Positions 25,192 through 37,275 of a DNA stretch of 64,000 nucleotides are shown here, one piece after another. Numbering within the stretch: the first letter of the stretch is position 1; the number at the start of each line of letters is the position of its first letter. A program made the position numbers and the translations under genes. This DNA is from Mortierella alpina (Eukaryota > Mortierellomycota > Mortierellomycetes > Mortierellales > Mortierellaceae): positions 3,410,001-3,474,000 of the forward strand of contig JANATF010000001.1 of assembly GCA_029449245.1 (NCBI GenBank), written 5' to 3'. A model generated the notes under the pieces. It was not told the origin of the DNA. It did no database searches and saw nothing but the letters and a program-made list of their open reading frames with translations.

Positions 25192-25402
25192 GGTGTGGGT
25201 AAGAGTGGATGAGTGTGGATGTGGGTTTGGGTTGAGTCTCAAGTCAGTGGAGGGTGAAAGAGACAAGAGCGTCGCGTGTGGATAGACGAGGGTGCTGGAT
25301 GAAGAAGAGATGGATTGAAGAGCAAGAACGGAAACGAAAGGCAAAAGAGAAAGAAGAGAGGGAAATGCAGAGAGACGGCCCAAATCCACTCCACTATTTA
25401 TA
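24739..25402 (-). promoter_or_regulatory. Long 5' leader of the WOPR gene
   Basis: From the TATAAATA box (25395-25402, minus strand) to the ATG is about 660 nt. It contains a 16-nt G run at 24885-24900, a (GT)n tract at about 25161-25183 and diffuse GTGAGTAG repeats (25097-25160), giving CA/CT-rich RNA. No upstream coding exon is supported. Confidence 0.45.
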
Positions 25403-28400
25403 CTCCCTCGCCCGTCCTTTGGACTTGTATGTAGCCCATGGAGGCTATGGACTGCACTGGAGGACATGGCCGGCCTCGCAGTGCGTGGGTCATCTTGTTC
25501 TTGCTGGCCTGGCCGGCCAGAGACTGCAGAGACTGCAGAGGCTATTGAGAACACACAACAACTCAATCACCGACCCACCCAGGGTTGGGAGGTACTGTAT
25601 ATACAGGTGTACGACAGGCAAGCAACTGTGGGCAGTAGTGTATCTATCGGACGATGTCATGTCTCGCTCGAATGCAGAAGGAATGAGAACGACTGCCCCA
25701 ATCGTCATCTATATCAGTTCATCCCTGAGCACCCAAGCTAATTTGTTTTTCTTTTTATTCTCCCAGCAGCCGGGCGGACAATGGCCCACCGCAACCTTGT
25801 CTGTCGCAAGGCAAAAGTGGAACTCAATACTCCAAGACCCAATTCAATTCCACACAATTAAGCATTTGTTGTACTCGCTCTGTTCAATCTTGTTCCTGCG
25901 GAGATGGCTGCAAAAGCCTGCTCTGCGGCCCGTCAAAACGAAAAGAATAATATATATATATAAAAAAAAGACTTGGTCGACACAACCTTGTTATTCTCTT
26001 CTCGTCAGTCCCGGCTCTGTGTTTATCCTTGACTCTTTGTTGCTTCCTTCCTCTCGCTCATTCCTGCTGCTCTGTTCTGCCACTCTATTTAAGATTTTCC
26101 AGGCGGCTGTCACCGACTTGCGCAGTGTGCAGCAGCATAAACAGGTTCAGCGATGGACGGGCTGCAATAGCCGTCAGATCCTTTGGCTCATCCTGTAGCG
26201 TCTGAATGTGGGGGTAGCAAGTCCCCTCCCTGCAGCTGCGCTACTGGTACCAGTTGTCAAAAGGGCCAGGAATGACTGAGAGACATCACACTCGCGCACT
26301 TGCACCTCAATTCCCCTGCGATCTCAAAGGGCAGTATCTCATTAGTGTTTTTTTTGTTAGACAGCTCCACATTATATGACGATAAAACTTTCTTTGCAAC
26401 TAGTCTGCCCACAGAGCATTCAAGTTGCCTTGCATGTACTCAACCTTTTTCTCGAGCATGCCTCAATCCTTGTCTCATTTTCGTGTTGTCTATTCCAAAC
26501 AGTCAGACATTAGGTAACGACCGTGCTCTGACAAAAGTAATAGAGTACATTCAGACAGCAGATAAACAATGGAATGTGCCCAGGGGGGAAAGTATGGTTC
26601 TTCTGCGCTTTGAATCCTTTGGTCTTGATCCGTCCGCTACGCGGTCGATGTGCAAGCTGGTTTGATCCTGCCAGGGAACCAAAAGAACAAAAATGCGCCA
26701 TTATGCTAATGCGATCATGCACTGGCCAATGCTGCCTGGGCTATTATTATGAAAAACTCGTACCAAGATCCTTGAGCTGTCGAGAGAGTAAGGCATTCGT
26801 TCGATCTAACACTCCTTGCCCCCCCTCCCCTGGCTGCAGTTTCTCCCTTCTCAAGTACGTACAAACTGCCCATAGTGAGAGTGTCAGACTTGATTACAGA
26901 GAGGGACCTTTCTATCTTTCGAGATATATTTTTGGATATGGACTCAAAAGTACCTTGCAATGAACAGGTTTTACAGAACGCCCCATGTTGGTCAGTGGCG
27001 ATGATGTGTGGTTCGCAGCGAACAAACTGCTAGGGGGGCGTCTATCCTTCCTTCTTGCCGGGAGGAGCATAGAAGAGAGAGGACTAGAGTATGCCGATCC
27101 GGCGTTAGATCCATGCGTGCAAAGCCTTATCTAGACTGCTGGCGTCTGTGCTTGTCGGATTAAGCTTATGCTTGTGTGTGGGTTCAGCGGCTGAAGGACA
27201 AAAGATGTCCCCGAAATGCACGAATCGGATATTTAGGGTATGCAAGTGCTGGTCGGCATATCGCCATATTCTCAGGCTGTCAAACGGCAGTCTGAGGCGA
27301 TCCTTGCTGATGTTTCCAGAGCACCTCGGCGCCTCGGAGGTGACATCCACTGTCCTCCGAGCAACGAGAGTTTATCAAGGAAAAATCACACATCCAGATA
27401 AGCCAGAGTTTTCACAGCCGTGCCAGATTACGTTGCTCTGTGATCGGCTGTCAATGGCCCTTTCAGACACGGCCAGGACACCTGCCCTTCCAACATGGCT
27501 GAGGCTCTTTCAGCCAGGAGGGTCATTTGTGTTTCTTGAGCCTCAAAGGGCGAAAGCGCAAGCCCGTCTCATCTGTCGACTTTATTTCCGTCACAAATAT
27601 AGGCATCTCTTCCAAAGAACTGTTCTCAACTTGATAATGGCTACTATGCCGACCTGCGACAGCCCGCTGTACAAACACCCACTGCAAAACAAAAAGGGTC
27701 TAATAGACGATGTGGGAGGCGTATACACTACTGTACGGCTGTTGACATGAGGCGATAGTCCGGAACTCCAGAACTCACCGGGAACAACCTTCTTTCCATA
27801 TTCCCGAACGCAAAATTCAACCATCGCGCTTGTCTGTTGGGGCCACAGCCCCCAGAGCAAGGGTAAATTCTTGATAGTTGATCTATTCTCGGTTATGTTC
27901 GCCATGTTGATACTCTCGGCATATAGAAAAGCCTTTGTCATGTCGATCACGGCTTTCAATGCCACAGCGGAAGAATAGCCATTGTTTCTGAAAAAAAAAA
28001 TTAGAACGGTTGGGTGTCAGCAACTGCTGGCTGTCAGCCAATCTTAGGTACACTGGGCTAGGGTCAGAGCAGCCCCGTGTGCGAAAACTATTGCGTTTGC
28101 ACACAGACTTTCTCTCGCCATACTCCCATATCAGCAGTCGTGAGCAAGAAAGGAGTCCTTTGCATCACACTCCTGACCAAGTGAACAGTGGTCCCTGACC
28201 ACAATCCACCGCTGTTCTGCTATAGCCGAATATGGTGGTACATCATGCTCGAGTGTCATCAACCTTTGCCGTCGATCCATCCAGAGCAGCCAAAGTGAGA
28301 TGGATGCAAACAAAACACAATCGACGACGGCGTGTGATATTGCGAGGCCCTGCGGCATTACTAATCACTGCGAGCTGCGATGCATACAGCAAAATTAGTG

Positions 28401-30681
28401 CCTCTGATCGCACTCAATATCAGCGCACCCTCAGTCTGTACGCCTCTTGGCGGCAGCGCGTCTCGAATCTCACCCCCTCTTCTTCGCACTCTAGTCGATG
28501 CGCAAGTTTAGAACTCCTTTTGCTCTATTACGCCGCACGCAGGCGTCATGCCAGACATACCAAATGTCCGCAAACCAACAGGCTAGTCAATTTGGATTGA
28601 TGTTGGCACATTAACGGACGTCGACGTTTGATGGTTGAGCAAAAGTCCGTCTCGTTTCCTCAATGGCCGGTTCAAGCCATCAGCCGAATCCATCTGTGTC
28701 TGGCCCCCGCGAGCCCAACGCAAATGGCTGACAAATTGATCCCGTTTCGCGCTCTTTGTTCTCTTAATCGCTACCTTGGCCGAGACTGTACAGTACAGTA
28801 CTGTGTCGGATCGAGGCAGTAGAGGGATGTACCAGTATACGGCATCTCTCATAATCGCACCCAGGCAACAGGATGCACCTCCCCCGAGTACCTAGGAGAT
28901 GACGTGGTGAATATATGAGCTGTCAAACGGGTCTGGCAAGGCGCTTTAATATATTGTCAAGTGGAGGATCTTCATTGTTCAGGCGACTCACTTTAAAGCA
29001 TTCAAACCGCGCCAGGTCGATGACAAAAATAAACGTGAAAAACGTGGGCACCCTGATGTTCATGATCTATTGAGTCGCAAGTTGCAATGTCACTGTCGTA
29101 CTCTAATTTCATGTATCCTGAATGTTGTATGCGATCAGTATTCAATTTTTTTGCTTTGGCGATTGAATATTACGACCCCGACCACTGCATCAGGTACGTA
29201 CCAAGCGCAACTGCAAACAAGAAAGGCCTTCGGTACAGTTGCTGTGTGTCTATAGAGCAGTGCAGAGGAGCCGTTTGCCGATCAGCCTCAAGATTCCTCG
29301 TCATCATCTCCTGCTGACAGAGCAATAGAAAGTTGCATGCCGGGGATGTATCTTTGGCTGGGAAATTGACCTGCTTCCTGAGAACATTTAAACGATCTGT
29401 GCCAATGAGCTCATGCTTCATGGATAGGGATCTTGGCTCGAGGGGGGGACCCCGGCGACGACACATGGGCCCTTGATGTCATGCAATACGGACGATGATA
29501 CGATGATGGACACTATATTGAGAGGCACCACGTTCAGGGCGAGGGTTTCGAGAGCTTGCGAGACGACCAAAAATAAAGGCGCAACATACTATTTTTATGG
29601 TCGACCATTGCATCAATATCAAGGACAGCTTTACGACTTAATGTCCATGTGTATCTCCCCATATCATCACTAGACTCTCTCCACTTGGTTCCATGCTTTC
29701 AGTCGCGCAAGGGCTTGCCACTGTGGTCTTCCAAGTCTCAGGTACATTTTACTGTCCGCGCCGTCCCCCGATGCTGCCTCTCAATTGAATGCACAGAGCT
29801 CTTTCTGCAGAGCGCCGTGTTTGATCGTCCGAAAGCATGGTACAGTACTCAGATGAGAATGACTAAGAGCGCAGTGTCATTTGCCTTCTCTGGATTTGAA
29901 GAGGGGGGGGGGGATCGAGGAGATAGTCTATTCTACATCGACTTGTGCGATCTCACACGCACAATTTCTCACCTCTTTTAGTCTCCTCTTTGCGGGATTA
30001 TACCCTCATTTGGCTGCCATCGGTCGTTGCCACCCGTGCCTCATGCGGACTTCAGCAGGCAAGCAACAAAGTGCTGCAAGCGTACTGGCCGCGGAAGTTG
30101 ATCCTGCTTGCGCATGTACTTTTCGCAAGCAAGCGAGTGTTGCATTGTACGGCGCGAGCTATATGCGCCTCCCCACAGCCAAAGTCGATGAGGGAGTATG
30201 TATCAGGAACAACAATGTTGGCCAGGACACACAAGACTAGACTGAACATGCTGCTGTATAAATGAGGTAACGAAACACAAAGACAAAATGCTTATTCCAG
30301 TTTACCTCTTTTGCGCCAGAAAGCGGGCGTTGGAGAACAGGGATCCTTTCTTTTTTGAACTACCTTTCAGGCGTATTTTTCTTTTCGAAAATCCTGCTTG
30401 AGCGACTGTGCGACCTGTTGTTCACTGCGATCCATGATTCAGCGGCTGCTCCTTGCTCCTTGATATACAGCGGAGCTCGGGCATGCGCTAGTGCCCGCCC
30501 GCGAGAGTGACGTATGTGCAGACCGGAGCATCGTGTTCGTTATCTTTTAATCTTCGCCCAGCTAGCTTTGCCTCACACACCTTGCTCCATCCACAAGAAC
30601 AAGTTCGCCTCGCCCGACCAGCCTTCTCCTACAGTCCATTCACGTCAACGGCGTCAGCACCAGAGCAGTTTTTACTTTCAC
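25403..30681. other. Gene-poor stretch between WOPR and VPS74 genes
   Basis: About 5.3 kb without a recognisable gene. It may include distal regulatory sequence of the WOPR gene. There is an AT microsatellite near 25948-25962, G runs near 26580 and 29900, and the palindromic ACAGTACTGT near 28793. One spliced-looking exon (27780-27989, minus) is listed separately. Open frames up to about 200 codons exist but show no domain, no repeat family and no matching splice partners. I found no transposase, reverse transcriptase or terminal repeats. Confidence 0.4.
27780..27989 (-). other. Candidate orphan exon (unrecognised protein)
   Basis: On the minus strand a strong acceptor (ten T, then CAG) precedes a 210-nt open frame ending at a good donor (CCCG|GTGAGT). 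It encodes about 70 ordinary-looking residues (GYSSAVALKAVIDMTKAF, then NLPLLWGLWPQQTSAMVEF, EYGKKVV). A possible next exon after TTTTTGTTTTGCAG near 27698 would add about a dozen residues before a TAG. Upstream exons are uncertain: a frame at 28131-28358 with a hydrophobic segment might belong. I do not recognise the protein. It may be a remnant or a lineage-specific gene. Confidence 0.3.
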
Positions 30682-32255
30682 ATGATGGCATCAGCCGGAG
30701 GTCTCTCACGGCGTCGTGCTGCAGCAGCATCCGACTCGAATTACACGCAGTCGTCCTCAGGACCACTATCGGCAGGCAGCAGCCATTCCAACACCGACGC
30801 CAGGATCGCGTCTGACCCAAGAGATCTGCAGATGGAGGACGAGAACAAGACTCAACCAAGACTGACCTTGATGGAGGAAGTGCTCCTGCTGGGACTCAAG
30901 GATAAACAGGTACGCTCGAACAGTCTCAGCACTAAACAGCAGCCCTCCCAACAATGTGTCATGGAAGTTCCTGACATGCCCGAGAGCATTTGAGGAAAAA
31001 AGGTGGCTCAGAGTCGTTTCTGTGCTTTTGCATGGGTTGGGTGGGACGCTCTTTGCAACCTTTTAGCAATTGGGCCATCCAGAACAAAAGCGAGTCTGGA
31101 GGATGAGGGCGGAGCAGGCTCGGGTGGGGGAAAGGCGTTCTCTCTGCTCTCGTTTCGATGGAACGAAAGTGCAAGTGTATTTTTAGAGTCTATCGTTTTT
31201 TGGGCGCAACTCAACACAGGTTGGCATGTGGGGTGGGACGATATTTGCAAAGCCCAGAAACTTAGTCGCAGGATCCAACACGGCCGGCATGTGTGGGTTG
31301 TTTAACTTGTGTGTTGCCATTGTTCTTACATTGCACGACGTCGCTGTCGTTTAGCAGCGAGGATCAAGAGTTCTATCCATGGTATCTAACCGTTCCTTTT
31401 ATCTGCAGGGCTATCTCTCATTCTGGAACGACAATATTTCGTACGCACTTCGGGGTTGCATCCTAATGGAGCTCGCCTTCCGTAATCGGATCGCCATGGT
31501 CAAGGATCCTAATAGACGCAAATATCCCTTGGCGGATCGATACATCGAAGTTGTCAGTGAGAAATTAACAGGAGAGGTGCTTTTGGACGAGGCGTTGAAG
31601 ATGATCGGCTCGACAGAGGAGAGGATGAGCGTTGGACAATGGATCGATCTCATGAGTGGTAGGCAGCCTTCTTTTCACCCTTGGCACATTCGGATTACTT
31701 TCTTGCGACTCTATTATTCTTATTGATCAAATGTACCCTTCCTCGCTTCATGTAGGCGAGACGTGGAACCTGATGAAGATTGGATTCCAACTCAAGCAGG
31801 TTCGTGAGCGGTTGGCTAAGGGTCTCGTCGACAAGGGAGTGTTGCGGACAGAAAAGCGCAACTTTTTGATTTTTGACATGGCAACACACCCTGTGACGGA
31901 TTCTGCAGTGAAGGAGGAGGTGGTGAAGCGAGCTTGCACGGCCTTGATCGCCCGGTCCACAGGATCGTCGCCCACGCTAGCAGAACAGAACTCTCCGGTG
32001 GTGTACCAGCAGCTCAGGACGGTCGCCATGGTCTGTGCAGCGTACGCAGCCAACGTGCTGGAGAATGCGCTTATGTATCTGAACCACGAGATGCGCGAGC
32101 GTGCGTATACCAAGGTGGACGAGCTGCTCAGCGACTACAGCCAGTTCCCGTTCGGATCGGGTGCTAGCAAGGACGAGCTGGTAGGGAAGGATCTGCAGAT
32201 GGAGATAGTTGCTGCAGTACTGAATGTGTTTACTAAGATGGACAGTGTGCTCTAA
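30682..32255 (+). CDS. VPS74: GOLPH3 / Vps74 phosphatidylinositol-4-phosphate effector
   Basis: Three exons (30682-30909, 31409-31658, 31756-32255) give 325 residues, the usual length. Vps74 binds PI4P on Golgi membranes and the tails of glycosyltransferases, packing them into COPI vesicles. After a disordered Ser/Ala/Arg-rich head (residues 1-58) come the family blocks LTLMEEVLLLGLKDKQ, GYLSFWNDNISYALRGC, PLADRYIEVV, TWNLMKIGFQLKQVRERL and YAANVLENALMYL. Two consecutive ATGs occur (30682, 30685). Intron 1 is 499 nt. Its stop lies 266 bp before the coiled-coil gene start on the same strand; with the TBC gene this makes three + strand genes in a row with membrane-traffic flavour, though a functional link is inference only. 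Confidence 0.96.
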
Positions 32256-32521
32256 GGCCGTCAATAAACATTGATCACCCACACGCATTGTCCACAGCCA
32301 TGGGAGTCGTGCCTTTCTCGAGACGCGTCAAGAAGAATAAAAAATTTCGTACCCGTTCCTTATTTTTACATCCTACTTTTTCACCACATGTACACACTTG
32401 CTTAATCTTTTCCTCCTTCGCTCCCACTCACATTCACTCCCTCTCTCTCTTCGCTTGTCAGCCTCCTACCTCGGCAACGAACTCACATACAAGGCCACGT
32501 ACGCCTCTCTAACGCGGACCA

Positions 32522-35500
32522 ATGGTAGCAGAGGGAGCGCGCCCAGGAGCAATGCCTCGCCAGCAGAGGCAGCAGTCAGCAAGCTCGTCAATCGCAAAGG
32601 GTCCGTTTGCCAGCAGTCGTCTACAACAGCCAACGGCCAACAGCTCTTCCGAATCCTTGTCCACTCCTCAAGGTACCTTACCCATTGCATCGCAGCCTTG
32701 GAGAGCTTGTTATTGTTTGTTTTCGGTGGATTCACAACAATGAAAAATCTAACCTGGACAGCCCATGCGCCTCACCTTTTAGGACTCGGCCCATCTGAAC
32801 AGAGCCGTCGTCAGGGAGGACCGTTTTCGACATTTACCTCCCTATCCTCAATACCCGCTCCTACCTCTTCACCAGCAGCCGCAAGGATACCCCGGAACAA
32901 CAATGCGCCCATAGCCCGACGTTTCAAATCACGTCTGCGACCTACCTTCACTAGCCTTGGCCATCTTTTTGAGAAAAAACGCTCGGACAGCGGCGATGAG
33001 GCAGAGAAGAAGACGGAATCGAATGCAGAACAGGATGCGGACGAGGATGCAACAAAACAAGACCCGTCTTCTGAGTCTCAAGAACCCCACAGTTCAAAGC
33101 TTCAGCAAACGCAGATGGAAACAGATGCCACAACAGAACCTTCCAGGAAGACACTCTCAACGCGGGCGTCGCAAGGCATGGATTTGAACCCTACAGCTGC
33201 TGAGGACGCCCATACCAATCAAGTCCATTCGGAGGATCCAGACGCCCTTGAGGAGCAACAGGAGCAGACGGCAACTGCGGACGTGTCCTTCCGAGCTATT
33301 TATCCTTACCCCGACAACAAGAATGCCGTCATCTGGTCTTCGAGGGACCCAAAGACAGCCAGGACAACCACCATGACAATGCTGGACACGCGTGCCAGTA
33401 CAGGGTCGAATTCCATCATGTCCCAGGCTCGACGGATCTCTGACCAAAAACTATGGCAACGACAAATGGACATTAAGCGGGATTTGGGGGTCACAAAGGC
33501 TGACCAAACCGCAGCTGTTGTTTCACAGCACCAGGAAACCTCACCAACTCCATCATCACTCCACCGACGCATCAGCCAGGACAACCAGAGCAGGGATGGT
33601 ACTCAAGGCGAGGCTGAAGATTTGCCGCGTGCATCCTCATTTCGGAAGTCCAAAGCGCGTAATTCCAGTCTCCGGCTTTCCTTCCGCGACTCGGTGTCTC
33701 CTACACCTAGCGAGGATTGTCCCCCGTCATCAGGCGATCCATCTAATACGGCCGTCAAGAAGAGTATTGGGGTTGAAAAGGAAGATTCTGGCAAGAGGTC
33801 ATTATCAAGGAAACGTGTGCAGCGTGTTTTGTCGTCGTCCATCTTCACACCCGGTCCTCGAGGCACAGAGCCGACACCTTCGCCGGATATATCTGTTCAA
33901 TTGGTACACGATCCTCGCGTGAGGGTATCGACCTCGAATGAACTGTATTTTGATCAAGGACCTACCAAGCAGGAACGCGAGCAGACGAAACGGATGGAGC
34001 GGTATGAGGCACAATTGGATGAGCGGCTTCAAATGATCCAGACCAACAACCGACGACTCCAGGAACTCAAATCGCTATGGATGGATCATGAAATGGATGG
34101 AGTTTTAGCCCTCCAGGATCGAGGGTATGAAGAGTCTGATTCTGGTAAAGATGACGATGACGGAGACAACGATGAAGAAGACGACTGGTGGATGGAGCAA
34201 GACCGACTGCGACGGGAGGAAATCTTCAGATTCTTTCAAGAGCAGCAGCAAGGTCGTCAATCGGATCTGGAGACAAGACTGGAGGAACAGCGTGCTGCCA
34301 ACCAGCAGATGGAGGAACGGATGTCGGTCATGTCAGATCAGTTGCAAAGGCTAGTCGATGTGGGCGAGTCTCAGTCTAGGGAACTGGAAATGGCTCGACA
34401 GCAAGCCATGAAGGAACGCGAGCAGTTGGAGCGACAGCTGTCAGACGAGAGACTGAAGCATCAGCAGCTTCAGGAGGCCATGGATGGAGCCATGAGCAGA
34501 AAAGAGAATCATACCTCGGCGGAAGTAGCAGCGCGCCAGGCAGCAGACCAAGAGGAACACCAAAAGCTAGTGGCCGAAATTGAGTCGCTGAAGTATCAGG
34601 TCCAGGAACTGGAGCAAGGGATCGAGGACAAGAACGCTGAGGCCAAGACGATGCTTACAAAGCACAAGCAGGAGAACCGACAATCCCAATCGCGGATACA
34701 AAGGCTTGAGCAGCAGCTTGAAGAAGAGCAGCACCATCAGAACAGGGAACAGGGTGCCTTGATCGAATCAGTGGAACGAAAGGAGGGTGATATACATGAG
34801 CTCAAGGAATTGTTGGAGGTACGCACGCATCTGCTGCTCCGTCGTGGAGATGATATAAACGCTGCTCACAAGGAGATCATGTCGCTCGAACGTCAGCTTG
34901 AGGAGCTACGTGAGGACCGTCAGCAGGACCGTGACCAGTTCAAAAAACTAGGAAGGGAGTCGGAGATTTTGAAGAAGGAGCTGGCCCAAGAAAAGGATAT
35001 GAGTCGACAACAGCAAAGGCGCATCGAGATTTTGCTCGACGCCCAACAGGAGACAAGCCAGGCGCAAGAGTCCAAGATCCAGGAACTGGAGGAGGAATTA
35101 GACCGACGGGTGCTTGAACACTCCAAGACAAACTCGACATTCACATCAGTGGCGGCCACCGCTCAAGCTCATGCGAGCACTATCAAGGAGCTGCAGGTCC
35201 AGATCGCGGATCAGGAACGGATTCTGCATGAGAAGGAGGATCGCATCCAAGATCTGGAGCAAGGACTGGCGACCGCCAAGCAACAAGACCACAGGGCGAT
35301 TGCGTACCTGGAACAGGATGTGCAGGAGCTTCGGAGCGAGTGCGCCAAGATGGCGGAGCTCTTGGACGAGGAGAGACTAAAGGTCGAGGCTCTGCAGAAT
35401 CAATTACAGCAGCGAGACGAGGATCTCCATGACGAGCTGAAGCAGCATCTGGAGGCAGATGAGCAAATGTTGAGAGAGGTGCTGTCTGTGCTCCAATCCG

Positions 35501-36147
35501 TCGAGTCAGCGGAGGAGGTGCATGGTAGTGAGTTGTACTCACGACTCAAGGAAGGAGTCCAGGATCTGAGGGCTAGCCATGATGATCTCTTGAAGCAGTG
35601 TTCGCATCAGGAACGCATTATTGAGGAACAGCGGGATCAGTTGGATGACTGCCATGCGGATCTCGATGCTCAGCGAGAGCAGTTCCATCAGGCGCTGGAG
35701 GATCTCGCCAGTGCATCGGACGAACAGCGCGAGCTTCGACGGCAGCTTCAGGAGACGGAAGCCAAAGGCAAGAAGGCTGGATTGAATGCCCATATCAATA
35801 AGGCTGGCGCAGAGTCGTCCAACTTGAACAAGACCATGATCGAATCGCTTCGGTCGCAGGTGCGGTCTCTTGAGGAAGAGCTCCTCTCACTTGAGCAGGA
35901 GAAGGAGAGGATGGCGGATCAGCTTGCGCTGGCGCAGGAGCAGATCCAGAACATGGACGGGACGATCCAGGACCAGATCGTGGCGGCAAAGTCAGTTCGT
36001 GAAAAGTACCTTGAGCGGGTGCAAGCTCTGCAGAACGAGGTCCGCAAGCACCGCCAGGTGCTGGTCAGCCAGGAGGGCACCATGTTCCTGTACCTGTCGG
36101 TCATTGAGAAGCTCAAGCTGGAGAACCGAGGCACGAAGGTCGAGTAG
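32522..36147 (+). CDS. Large coiled-coil protein, function unknown
   Basis: Two exons (32522-32672 and 32783-36147) give 1171 residues; starting at the next in-frame ATG (32552) would give 1161. Exon 2 alone is open from further upstream, but the region before 32783 contains a perfect acceptor (CCTTTTAG) and the reading frame joins in phase with the Ser/Gln-rich exon 1 (MPRQQRQQ). Residues 1-470 are disordered, rich in Ser, Thr, Arg and Glu. An acidic patch (DDDGDNDEEDDWW) lies near 540, and from about 490 to the end the protein is almost continuous heptad coiled coil (LEEQRAANQQMEERMS, QLEELREDRQQD, SLEEELLSLEQEKER). The closing VIEKLKLENRGTKVE is not coil-like. This resembles golgins, kinesin-associated or spindle-pole proteins in form only; no family motif is recognisable. 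Confidence 0.85.
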
Positions 36148-37275
36148 TGCCGCTTGTACATTTTATTTTGTATCTAATAGAGAGCATAGAGTCCTACTCT
36201 CCAGAGTCCTACTCTCCCAGCCAAGCACATGTACAACCTCATGGACGAACGCCCTACTGCTCTCAAACGGCAATGATGCACACGCGTGTCGTGGATGGCC
36301 ATGCACGCTGTCGTAGTTGCCTGTGTGTGCTCACATTTGGCTACCTCGGTAGAGTTCATGCTCCCACAGCGTGACCCGCCATCTCAAAAGCGGCTCTCCC
36401 CACAACCTGCGCTTTATCACACTCTGTTCCTCTTGTTCGTACACATCCACAGCGTTGTGCCTCCTACAATGCCACAATGGGGGCAATAACCGATATGCTG
36501 TGTGCACACCGCGCCTGCTTTGCATTAGCAGCAAGTCTGGTTTGCGCGCTCTTTCCCCTTCCACTAAAGCGCCAAGGGTGCGCCATTTCTTTTTCTTTTA
36601 GTTCCTTGGTCTCAACTGTCCATGGAATGGCCACAGACGCGGCATTTACTTTTGTCCCCTGTGCAATGCTTATGCACTGGCGACGCGATGTGGGTGTGGC
36701 ATGTCGGTGAGGGCAGTCTTGGATGGGGACAGAGGACGGCGAGCAGAGGGCAGCGAGGGCAGGGCGAGCAGTAAGGGCCTGTGGAGCGAAAAGGAGAGAC
36801 GACATCCGTATGTCACTCCTGCTCGTGTGTTCTCCTTCCCAACCCCCCAAACCCGTCTCCTTTTTCTCTCTCTCGCCTTCTTCGCTCTCTTCTCTCCGTC
36901 CCGCACTCTTTTCCTTTCCTTCGTCCGCTCCTCATCGCCGTCGCTCTATTCTTTACAGCACGTCTCTCTGCGCTGTCACATCGATCATCCCTGCGCACAC
37001 ACACCACCCGCGTCCTTTTTAACTTTGTGCTTTGCCCACCACCGTCTCGAGTCAGCAGTCGGCGAGAAAAGTATGCGCTCTACAGCCCTATAGCCTGCCT
37101 GTTCTCTCAACGGGTCGACCCTGCCCACCGATCGCTCTACAACCCCCGTTAACCGCATACTCTTCCCTGCCTCTCAGCTCCCGATCCGGCGCCTGAATAC
37201 CTTCTGTCCTTCGCCTCGTGTCACTCGCCGTCCTCAGCCCACCCTCCGCTCTTTGCGCGCCCAAGAGAGTGGGAG
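36148..37275. other. Intergenic region upstream of the TBC gene
   Basis: The 1.13 kb contain the coiled-coil gene 3' flank and the TBC promoter/leader. A tandem AGAGTCCTACTCTC pair lies near 36187-36212 and a CT-rich leader at about 36850-36960. No domain-bearing frame is visible. Confidence 0.35.

Noticed and set aside
26650-26680. CTGGTTTGATCCTGCCAG resembles the 5' end of 18S rRNA
   Set aside because: It has an extra T, and the following bases do not continue as 18S; there is no other rRNA-like sequence nearby. Treated as coincidence.
27148-27750. 200-codon + strand frame in the gene-poor region
   Set aside because: No recognised domain, low plausibility of composition, overlaps a better-looking minus-strand exon; could not be supported.
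32398-32782. Start of the coiled-coil gene at the first ATG of the long frame (32398)
   Set aside because: That segment is CT-rich leader and intron; splicing 32672 to 32783 joins in phase and gives a better N-terminus.
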